From contig JNEN01000714.1 in NCBI GenBank assembly GCA_000697355.1, positions 62,001 through 126,000 of the forward strand: a DNA stretch of 64,000 nt, written 5' to 3'. The translations under genes and the position numbers were made by a program. The notes beneath the pieces are model-generated. The model ran no database searches. It worked only from the letters and a program-made list of their open reading frames with translations, and was not told the DNA's origin. Source of the DNA: Syncephalastrum monosporum B8922. Lineage: Eukaryota; Mucoromycota; Mucoromycetes; Mucorales; Syncephalastraceae. Below are positions 34,936 to 44,325 of this stretch, piece by piece (the first letter of the stretch is position 1; every line of letters starts with the position of its first letter).

Positions 34936-36164
34936 CTATTTTTCCGGGTCTGCATTCTCGTCATCAGGGACGGGGTGAACCGGTTTTAGAAGCCGCTTCC
35001 ACCAAGGGCGTCGAGGTTTTTCTTCCTGCTGCCCGCAAGCTGGGTTTGACGCTTCTCTTTCATTGCTTTCCTGCTGCTGCCCGGTGGATGACTCTTGTTC
35101 TTCCTCCTCTTGCTGCTCTTGTCCATAGTCGTATTCTTCGCTGCCATCAATAACATGATACAGAGGAATTCGAGAAGGTGGAGGTGTTGGGAAATACTTG
35201 TAGTAGGCGTTTCCAATGGCAAACAAGGCGTATATAATGAGGCTGACTCCGAGGAGAATCATGAAAAAGCGTCCACCCTTGTGAGTAGAGAGCTTTCCTA
35301 TGGCGGCTGCAATCATATTCTTGTCGCCACTTTCGTTGCGTTTCGCGAGCGAGTCCCAAAAGAAGCCTGAAAGGGTACCAAACATGGCTGCACGTCCGCC
35401 AAATCCAACGCGACCGGACAAATTGATGAGTCGCGCTTCCCACTGCCGGGGCACGTCTCGGACGCTGCACGTTTTGAGGTCGGGTATGAAATTTCCCGTC
35501 ACGGCATTGACGACTTGCGTCACCAGAGCGATTAGGAACGCGATGCCAAAAATGCCGATAAAAGCGCTGCCAACCGTGCTGCTGGTCCACGAACCGGGAA
35601 ACGAGTTGCTCGCAGCGGTCTGCTGTTGCTGTGCGCTCGTCTGATAAATCATCTGGACAAGATAGTAGAGATAGGCCAGGTAGACACAACCACTGACAAT
35701 GGGCGACAAGCGATACCGAAAAAAGTTGGTTCTCGGACTGAGGCGCGCGTCGCACCCTTGGCCAGTAATGGCTTCCCAGAAACGCCAGACAAGGTAGGTT
35801 ACAAGACCGATGGCCATAATCACGAGGATCGGTCGGCCTACCGCGGGGATACCTCCGAGCAAAAGAAAGGCACCCTATAAACGCAGCGTTCATTGAGTCA
35901 CGTGGGAATTCATTCCAGTTTACTGAAAAGGCAAGCTTTTTTTACCTGAGGAGATTCATTGCCTTCGCTACCATTGGGTGTGTGCGCGCCAGAGACATTG
36001 GTACTGTTTCGCAGAAATCGAGATCAACAATGACGTAGTCTTAAAATGATACAAGTCCCGTCCTGTCTTTCAATTTAGCCTTACCAAATCAATACTCCAA
36101 TGATGCCGTAGACAACGCCTTTGGCGATAAACCCGGAGCGGCCTATAATCCGTATAGCACGCAT
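34936..36164 (-). CDS. DUF1206 multispan membrane protein
   Basis: Predicted 358 aa; exons 36085-36164, 35946-36003 and 34936-35874. The opening MRAIRIIGRSGFIAKGVVYG followed by IIGVLIW is the R-x-G-x-x-A-K/R-G-V-V-Y pattern of DUF1206, repeated later as GRVGFGGRAAMFGTLSGFFW. Helices include GAFLLLGGIPAVGRPILVIM, LSPIVSGCVYLAYLYYLVQM, FIGIFGIAFLIALVTQVVN and FFMILLGVSLIIYALFAIG. The C-terminal tail is acidic and Gln-rich. DUF1206 is best known from bacteria; its function is unknown. The open frame continues upstream of the chosen ATG (to about 36400) with basic residues, and a possible 5' exon exists near 36480-36580, so the true N-terminus may be longer. Confidence 0.8.
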
Positions 36165-37389
36165 ATGGCGTGGCCGGATGCCGCCTTGGTAAAATCGTAA
36201 AGTGCGGACGTGCACAAAATGAGGGGGGTTTTTATTCTTGTTCGCTCGATCATTCGGAGGACCTGAAGGGAGGGGGCCTATCCGATCTCGACTGGTCCTG
36301 CTGATTCGGCCGCTGGTTCTGCCACTGCTCTGGCTATGAGTCCGTGTGTGCTGAACAGCAGCTATTTGATCTTCTTCGTCGTTGGCCAGCGTTGCAAAAA
36401 TAAAGAAGCAAGAAAAAAATTAAAAAGAGAAAGGGACAATAAATGCTATACAAATGATGGAAAAGGCTCGAAAATCCACGCTTACCAAAATAGGCAGTCG
36501 AGGTTCTTTCCTGCAAACGATGCCCTTCCGCTGTCTGTCCTTTCCCGATTCACTTTCTTGTTTTGGCAAAATAAAAGACGCTTCATGTTGGGACGACTGG
36601 CCTCGAGAGAGACTATTTATTGGTACTGTTCTGTAGTAAATTGACTATATCTTGCTCCTTATACATGAATGCCTCAGCGGCTGAAAATATAGTGTCATGA
36701 GGGTTAGACTTGTATCACCTTGCGGGAAACAGACAGTAGAGATGACAGAAGTAGCGTAGATTACAATGCAGCAGGGGCATGGTGCATGGTGCATCCAATC
36801 GACGTCAGCTGTCTAGTCACACTGCATCATGACAGAGTACATGGTAATCTATCAACATCAATGGTAAGATGCACGCCGTATCCATATCCATTACGTGTAT
36901 GACATACTGTATATATGTACAGTGCATACAGTGTACCTATGCTCTTAGGTGGCGTTATTTTGCATAGGTTTTTCCCTTTCTTTCTACTGCAACTCGTCTC
37001 TTGCTTGGATTCTGATTCTAATATATGCAAGCTGCTATTGGTGACTGCCGTCATCGTCGAATGCTCCTTTTGCGAAATTTAATGATCAAGTCACTTGGTT
37101 TGCGGTTGTCTACGCATTTCTCCAGCAGTGATGAGAGTAGAAGTATCGGAAGCCCTATGACTAGCAATATAAATTAGCATACGTGGCCTAAACAAAGAGA
37201 GCTCGCAGAAAAATAAGCCTCGTCTTCTAAGTGCAGGATGTGAGGTAGGCTCGGTCTTGATGCCAAGTGAGCTGTGTCTCTCCAGAGACATCTGGCCATT
37301 TAACATGGCTTGTTCGGCCACAAAAAGACAACACTCAAGTGTTGCAACAGAGGATCATTTTCAACTATGTTACACCCTCCTGTACAAGC
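36165..37389. other. intergenic, possible 5' exon of the DUF1206 gene
   Basis: The minus-strand frame of the DUF1206 gene stays open to about 36400. An ATG near 36583 with a GTAAGC donor at about 36485 could supply an Arg/Lys-rich N-terminus. Apart from this, no gene is seen up to the shugoshin stop codon. Confidence 0.4.
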
Positions 37390-37908
37390 CTAACTCATCC
37401 GTTTTTCCTTTTGTTTGGGAGCATATCCGAAGGTATATGGGTCACCTTTACGGAGCTTTTGGTTTAGTCTAGGCAACGTGTACGTTTTGTTGGTTGCTCG
37501 GCGTCTGTTACTGGTGCGAGTTCGTACGGAGCACACTGGTTCTGTTGCTGCTTCCGTAATTTCCGCCGTTTGTGCAGGTACGTTTACTCGTGAGCCTTCA
37601 GCAGACATGATGGATTTGGACAGTGTGTTTGCCGTGTAGCATGTTTTCACTGGTGTGCCGTGTACAGGAGGTGGGCTTCTGTCGCTGTCTGGTTCTGGTT
37701 CTGGTTCTTTGTCTGGTTCGTGTCGTAGTTGCACCTCTTGTTGACGACGACTCAGCAGTAGCTGCTCACGCAGAGCCAGATTCTCTGCTCTCAGTCGAAA
37801 TATGTCATCCTGCAGCCTGCGATTGTGCATCAGGAGGAAGGCGTTGGTGCGAGCGAGCTCGTGGTTTTGCTGGCTGTGCCTGGAGGCACGGCTGGGTTCA
37901 GAGCGCAT
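37390..37908 (-). CDS. SGO1: short shugoshin-like centromere protein
   Basis: Shugoshin protects centromeric cohesin by recruiting PP2A. A single exon encodes 172 aa, much shorter than yeast Sgo1. The N-terminal coiled coil reads QQNHELARTNAFLLMHNRRL followed by LQDDIFRLRAENLALREQLL, close to the conserved shugoshin N-domain pattern (QN-E-RTN, AENL-LREQ). The C-terminal basic motif is RRRATNKTYTLPRLNQKLRK, matching the shugoshin C-terminal signature that in known members binds phosphorylated histone H2A. The linker is Pro/Asp/Glu-rich and about 70 residues. The frame is open upstream of the chosen ATG (residues [12 protein letters not shown]), so a spliced upstream exon cannot be excluded. 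Confidence 0.82.
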   Translation of the reverse strand: MRSEPSRASRHSQQNHELARTNAFLLMHNRRLQDDIFRLRAENLALREQLLLSRRQQEVQLRHEPDKEPEPEPDSDRSPPPVHGTPVKTCYTANTLSKSIMSAEGSRVNVPAQTAEITEAATEPVCSVRTRTSNRRRATNKTYTLPRLNQKLRKGDPYTFGYAPKQKEKRMS

Positions 37909-38040
37909 AAAAAGGGTCAATGCCGCATTGCGCTCACCCAAAAAATATAAGGAAATCAAAGTGGCTTATCTCGGAGAGGAAGTAATTGGGTCAAGCGTGT
38001 CTCTGGGCCTTCCACCTTTTTTTTCCTCTCCTCCACCTCA
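37909..38040. promoter_or_regulatory. shared divergent promoter region SGO1 / RLP24
   Basis: 132 bp between the start codons of the shugoshin-like gene (37908, minus) and RLP24 (38041, plus). No TATA box is clear; a CT-rich tract (38010-38039) abuts the RLP24 start. Confidence 0.5.
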
Positions 38041-38641
38041 ATGCATATCGATCGGTGCTACTTTTGCTCGGGGCCGTGCTATCCTGGCCACGGTACCATG
38101 TTCGTCCGTAACGATAGCAAGGTATGTCTACCTTTTGATTCCAGGATCTAGTATTTATTGTTGGATCGCTGTAGACTTTCCGCTTTTGCCGATCGAAATG
38201 CAACCGAAACTTCAAAATGAAGCGTAACCCCCGTAAGGTGCGCTGGACCAAGGCCTTCAGAAAGGCTGCCGGCAAAGAAATGGTCATTGTAAGTGCAGTT
38301 GGCCTCGATCAACACCTTTTATATTGAATAAATACTGACGAATGCGTTTGTAGGATTCGACGTTCGAGTTTGAGAAACGCCGCAACGTTCCTGTGCGTTA
38401 TGATCGTAACCTTATGGCTACTACGGTGAAGGCAATGAAGCGAGTACAAGAGATCCGGGCCAAGCGCGAGCGTGCCTTCTACATGAAGCGCATGGCCGGC
38501 AAGCACGACATCGAAAAGGCAGACGATCTCCGCGTGGTCAAGCAGAACGCAGAGCTTGCCCCGCTCGAAGCCAGAAAGAAGCTCCAGGCCGCCAAGGTCG
38601 AAGAAGAGACGGCTGGAAAGATGGAGCTCGACGACGACTAA
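38041..38641 (+). CDS. RLP24: ribosome biogenesis protein RLP24
   Basis: Pre-60S assembly factor that holds the place of ribosomal protein eL24 until cytoplasmic exchange by Drg1. Three exons (38041-38121, 38175-38288, 38354-38641) give 160 aa. [20 protein letters not shown] followed by [21 protein letters not shown], and [20 protein letters not shown] show the eL24-type zinc knuckle and the RLP24-specific continuation [20 protein letters not shown]. The extended C-terminus with [20 protein letters not shown] distinguishes it from eL24, and the tail is acidic (MELDDD). It is divergent from the shugoshin gene. Confidence 0.96.
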
Positions 38642-39149
38642 ACTCACTTCTTACCTCGTTATCTTCGCTATCTTTTGTCGACGTATCATCACAACACTAC
38701 GCATATTCGATAACAAGCACTCTTCTGACTCTCATCTGTTACTCTCTCTATCGTACACACACATTCACACACACACACACACACGCTTCACGCACGCTTC
38801 ACACACTCACCGTTGCCACCATTTCCAGTCTCAATTTTACTATAGTTCATGTCATTTTTCTTTTTTCCTTCCTCTTTCGTTTTTCGCTCTCACTTGCCCT
38901 TCAAATTGATAAGTCACACATACATAAAAAGAGCACCCTTCAGAAATCCTACTTCGCTGATAGTGTCTTGTCCCGTTGTGTGGATGCATCGCGCATAAGC
39001 CAGTATACACGCTCCTTCCCTCCATATGTATGTATTTTTTTTTTTTGTTATGGCTGTGGTGCATGCATAAAGGCGTGACTGGAATCAAGTGTTCCCTTTT
39101 ATCTTCCCTTTTTTAGATCTCGTTCGTTCCGACTTGCCCTGCCACGAAC
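38642..39149. other. intergenic with CA repeat
   Basis: Contains the RLP24 3' region and a CA-rich microsatellite at about 38755-38785; a T run lies near 39034-39045. No gene seen. Confidence 0.5.
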
Positions 39150-42043
39150 ATGGAGTTTGAGCATGGTGTGAATCGCCTGCAGGCTAAACTCGAGGCTCTC
39201 CTCCATCAAAGGCAACGGCTTCTCCAACCATCAGACGATGAAGGCTCCAAGGACGACACGGCAACCGTGATACCCTGGTAACATATACACTGCCCTTGCT
39301 GATCATGACAACTTGATCGTTCCAGAGATACTAAAGTTGCACCTTTCGTTTTTCGAGGTGGTGGGTGGCTCTCGGTCTTGCTCAGTGCCTTAAAGCGTAT
39401 CCATCCGGCATCACAGAAACGATCGCGCTGAGCGACCTAGAAACAAAGGTATGACGTGCTCTGGCCAGGAACGGAACCTTTGGACTTACCGCACCGCGTA
39501 GTGGGATCGAGCAAGCGCACAGTTTAGGAAAGGCTATGAGCATGGTAATTTACTTCATCTTGATAAGATAAAAAGACACATTACCTTACACGGTATTCTA
39601 GCGTTTGGCACCTTGCTAGAAGTTTACCACGGCGAACGCGATGTCCTACTGGAGGCTACGGTGGACTACTGCTCACCCATACCTCGCACTCATATCTTTA
39701 ATATCGGCATCATTCAGCGAAACGACAACTCGGTCGATGTCGCAGATATGCTAGCCCACCCCAAATTCAACCCCTGGCTCTCTGAAGCTAATTCGCAGAA
39801 CAAATCGTTCATCCAGGTAAGTTTGCCATATGCAGTCTGTCCGTACATCCATTCTGACCGGAGAGAAAACAGAATCGCAAAATCAGGATGGTCAGCTCAG
39901 CGCTACTGAACGCACCTGTACGCCAATTGAGAGGAAATAAGCAGATTCCCCGCCACGTCTCTGTAGCCAGGCTATCGACCACGGATCTGCTCCTTTTTGT
40001 CCTGACAGCCGAGGACGTGGGTTTTGTCAAGCAAGAGTTCACCGATACGCTGCGCACGACGATACCACCTGGTTTTATGGGCTTTTCAACCACAAAGGTT
40101 CACAAGCTTTGGCTCCGGGTACGTTTCCCTGACATTCAGTGCATCTATATAGAAACTTACCGTGTGACCCAGATAACGCACATTGAAAGCAGAGTGCATG
40201 TGGACAACAAGTACACGCTGAACCGAGGATCTCAGGAGCCCAAGTTTGAACGTACCGACATCTACGTGGTGGACCTCGGCCAAGATGAAGCCCCTGCTAT
40301 CTTATCACTCTACGATGAACAAATGAAGTTGGCCCATTTGTTGCGCCGCGTAAGCCTGCCTGAAATGTGTACAGTTATGAATAGCGCATCTGACGACTCG
40401 GGTCTTTCTTAGGGAGACTATATCGGCCTGTACCATCCCAGCTTTCCCATGGCTCAGACCGAAAGCCAAAAGAAAGGATCAGATATCATATTTGAATACG
40501 GTGATAAGACTGTACTGTTCACCATGTCGGAAGAAGAGGCATCAAAAGCAGGCATCGTCCGCAGTTTCAACGATAGCAGAAGCGTGTCGCAGCTGGCACC
40601 AGATAGCTCACCCATGACTGAATTCTTGTGGGAAGAACGGCAAAAACATTCGAAGCGCGACGAAGATGCAAGTGCACGATCCGAGACAAAATACTTTCGC
40701 TTATCCATTGCGTAATCATAGGGTTTACTGGATTGCGCCAAAACATACAAGCGACTCCTCATCCGTGATTTGGAACCTGGTATGCTCAACGTCACGATCT
40801 TGGGCCGTATCGTGGCCTTGCGGGAAAATGCAAGTAACTAAGGGAAGAGATATGACAACTACTAATTCGAAATAATGACAGAATCCCTATGTACTCGAAG
40901 ATGGCAGGACATGTATGGACCGATTTGCCGTACGCATCATGGATTCGACAGGGCGCATCGACGTGACTCTCTGGGACGAGGCAGGACGGAATACGCGAAA
41001 CATGCGCGTTGGACAAGTGGTGCTCCTCGCCGGACTTACCACTTCTAAAATATATACCCATTCCAAGGGCACCATCTGGTATGTCAATGGTAGCCCTGTT
41101 TCTGGAACAGAGATTATCAACGGTATGTCAAAGTATGCACTATGACCGGGAAAGAAAATATTGATTATGGAATCCAGTGTCCTCCCTGAAAGCCATGTTG
41201 ACAAGCAGCAACATGCGACGTATCACATCAATCCAGGATATCGCTGATGGACCAGGGAACTGGCAAGTCGCCGCCATGATTGTAGCATGGCGTCTCAGAG
41301 CGCGTGATGCAGGCGTCAACGCGTTCCGCGACAGCAACTTCAACCCAGATGGCACCGGCCGAAAAAACAGCAAAACCATTGCCGCTCGCGTGGTATTTCC
41401 GGCCCGTAAGTTTGAGACAACGCACATTATTGAGACACCGCTAAATTAAATGTGTCAAAAAGATGCGGCCTGCTTGCAACCAGTGACCAAAGTCGACCGA
41501 CAAAGGCACTGCCGCTTTTGCCGGACAACCTTACGCAAGAAGGATGAGGTACCTGTCTTTCGGAATCGACCGTATCAGATGGAGAACAAGAGCAACGAAG
41601 TGCAAGAATGGATCGAATGGGTCTTGGACGATGGGTCGGGCACGACACTGACGGCATACGGCTATGAAGAGGTAAGACATTTAATCAGCGTCGTGATTCG
41701 TGTTCTTTTCTTACCTTTGCGTGTGTATCTATAGACCCTCTTGAGCGTTTCGGCTACACAATTTCAACACATGTCGTACAATGCCCAAGTCGGGTTGCTC
41801 GACAGCGTGGTGGGCAAGCAGTTTTATTGCGCTGTCTCCAGAACGGTAATTGAAACAATTTTTCTCGTGTACTACTTTTCCCGCTCACTTTAATCGAAAC
41901 TAAAATAGAGTCAAGACTGCTGCCGCATTGATCAAGTCGCACCTTTGCATCCCACTAGTGGCAATGAACTCATGCGTTGCTTGTCTCAGGGTCCGAAACT
42001 AGAAAACGACATTGGAAAAGCTACAGAACAACTTCATTTCTGA
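39150..42043 (+). CDS. multi-OB-fold protein with zinc-ribbon-like insert (RPA1/SHLD2-like layout)
   Basis: Predicted 728 aa in 13 exons: 39150-39277, 39358-39448, 39502-39544, 39602-39816, 39873-40118, 40173-40349, 40413-40667, 40722-40829, 40882-41122, 41178-41405, 41463-41671, 41735-41845, 41909-42043. All phases agree only if introns 7 and 8 use GC donors (GAT|GCAAGT and AAT|GCAAGT). An OB fold is clear near residues 430-520: NVTILGRIVALRE, CMDRFAVRIMDSTGRIDVTL, WDEAGRNTRNMRVGQVVLLA. A later segment has CRFCRTTLRKKDEVPVF and, further on, FYCAVSRTSQDCCRI, resembling an OB fold with a zinc ribbon, as in RPA1 DBD-C. ssDNA binding is inferred. Shieldin subunit 2 and MEIOB are alternative comparisons; I do not recognise the gene with certainty. 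Confidence 0.75.
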
Positions 42044-42328
42044 ATTTACTTGACCGCAATCAATCCCGTCTCCTGCATCCCTTCCTTTATCATATATCCA
42101 ATTCCTTTTTTTTTTTTTCTCAATCTGCCTCGGTTGCATCAGAAAACGTGCCCGGCCTTCTTTTTTGTCCCGTCTCCGAACCCCGCTGTGTGCGACAGAA
42201 CGGGGAGATGATAAAAAAGCCAACAAGAGGTCCCCCTGTCGACTCTCTCTACAACTCTTATTATCCATTACTCTTCCTTACGTGTGCGAATTCGCTCAGG
42301 CACCCATCCCTTTCCTTCCTAAATCAAC

Positions 42329-43345
42329 ATGAAGTCTTCCATCCTTACTGCTTTTGCCATTGCGGCTTCTGCTGGCTATGCTGCCGCCGATATCACTGTA
42401 TGTGACCCTTCAGATAAAACAATAACAGAGCGCCTCAAAGATTGAAAAATAACAACAATTCTGCAGGTTGTCACTCCCTGGGCTGATTCTACCTGGGTAA
42501 GTAATTTAACGGCGGGCTGGTTATGATGATCAGCAATGTCTCAGAGACAGAGCAAAAGACGAAGCGGGCGTGCAATTCTTTTCGTCTTTATTTTTCGCCT
42601 ACAAGTTTCCAACCACATATTATTTGGCTCACTCTGCGTTATACACTATTTTAGACTGCCGGTGGACATGGTAACATCACCTGGAAATCCACCTCAGCTG
42701 ACGCCAGCGCCAAGTGCGAAATTCAGCTGATGAATGGTAACGCCAGCAACTCAAAGTAGGTCAAAGGGATAAAGTAATGAAAAGACACCTCCTAATTGAG
42801 TTCGCTTCCTTCCACTAGCATGGTTGCTTACGTGACAAGCCCCGGCTCTCCTGTTTCCTGCTCGGCTAATCAATACGACGTAAGGCGGATCCTGATTGAC
42901 GCAGAAAAGGAAAAAGCTTACATGGAAGCACAAACGCTGCTGTCGATTACACTTAGATCTATCCCTTGAATGACTTTGCTGCTGGCAAGTACTGGATCCG
43001 CATTGGCAGCAACAGCACGTGGGCGTACTCTGGCGTGTTCAACTTCAAGGGCAATGGCACGGCGGCACCTCTGCAATTGGCTTGTAAGCAGGGACTTTTT
43101 TAAAATCAGCCTATTTTGATTGCTCACGTGGATCATGCACCTCATTGATAGCGAACGGCGCATCCTCTGTCGCTGCTGCTGCTACCGCCAAGTCGACTGC
43201 AGCTACCACGGGTAAATCCAGCGGCTCTGCGTCTGCCTCGGCGTCCCAGTCCGGCTCTGCTGACAGCGGTGCGGCATCTGTGCAGAGCACCTTTGTCGCG
43301 GTCGCTGGCGGTGCCATCATGGCCGCGTTGGCGCTTGCTCTCTAG
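42329..43345 (+). CDS. KRE9/KNH1-like, GPI-anchored Ser-rich cell wall protein
   Basis: Predicted 193 aa; exons 42329-42397, 42467-42496, 42655-42755, 42819-42879, 42957-43083, 43152-43345. Signal peptide MKSSILTAFAIAASAGYAAA. The domain VVTPWADSTWTAGGHGNITW, then KCEIQLMNGNASNSNMVAYV and FAAGKYWIRIGSNSTWAYSG matches the Kre9/Knh1 N-terminal domain (Ser-Thr-rich GPI-anchored family). A Ser/Ala/Thr/Gly-rich stalk follows, ending in a hydrophobic tail (FVAVAGGAIMAALALAL) that fits a GPI-attachment signal. Such proteins act at the cell wall, related ones in beta-1,6-glucan assembly; the exact role here is unknown. Several N-x-T/S sites are present. Confidence 0.88.
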
Positions 43346-44325
43346 AAAATAGAAAAGCAGCGAGCATGCATTTTGATAATGTTTGCGTATCCATACGCCA
43401 ACAGGAATATCCTCACTTCTTATTTTTCGCACTTTTCCCCTTCGATCTCTCGTCCTCATTAAATCATAATTTATTACGTATCTGATCTGCTTGCCTTTAT
43501 ACCATAACGCAGAAGTAGCGTAATACACATGCATAGTGAGTGGGGCATGCATGCACTAAATAATGTGATCAGTTTGCGTGCGCGCGTGAGAGTGTGCTGT
43601 GCGTATCTGCAGCACACTCATAAACACGCACCCATTTGGGGTGACACCCGGTCGGATGATCCGAGCGCTTTATGGATAATTTATACGGCGCCGAAGATCC
43701 CTTGCTTCTGCTCACTCTCTTGTTATTAGTCTCTTATGCATCCCAAGCATCTCGGTTGCCACACGTGGAAAGCGTTTCATATCAAATATCAAAGCACACT
43801 CTTGTGCACACACGAACGATATGCGCGATCTTTCACTTGGGTCCGACTTCCCATCGTAGTCTGAGGCAAACGAGGAGTGAAGGCGACGAAGTGCATTTAT
43901 ATGAACTCGAACAACGTGTTCGTGTCTTTGTTGTGTTGTGCGTATGTGTATATTTTCCCTGCAGAAAGAGCACTCCCTTCCTTATTTATGGAAGCTTCTT
44001 CTAACGCTGTTCGCGACTCCTTTTCTCCCTCTTTATTTTTGCCACTTTTTTTTTGTTGCTTTCAAGGGGGAAGCCCCTTTCTCTTTTACTTGGGTTATTC
44101 CTTGCTGCTTTTTTGGCCATTTCTTCTTGCCTTTCTTCTCCTAATATATTACTTTTTTCTCTTCCACCCCTTTGCCCTCCTCCTGCGTCGGCGGTGCCCC
44201 TTCTTTTGTTTAACAGCGCGCGTCTGCGCAAATCAAATCCCTGAAGCAATCCAGTCTCCACATTGCCCCTTTCTTCCATCTCTCACTGTCTCTGTCTCTT
44301 TCTTCCTATAATCTTCCTCCATTTC
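43346..44325. other. intergenic with long pyrimidine-rich leader
   Basis: About 980 bp. The last 300 bp (about 44000-44320) are strongly CT-rich and lead into the kinase start codon, probably promoter plus 5' UTR. No coding signal or structural RNA was recognised. Confidence 0.5.
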
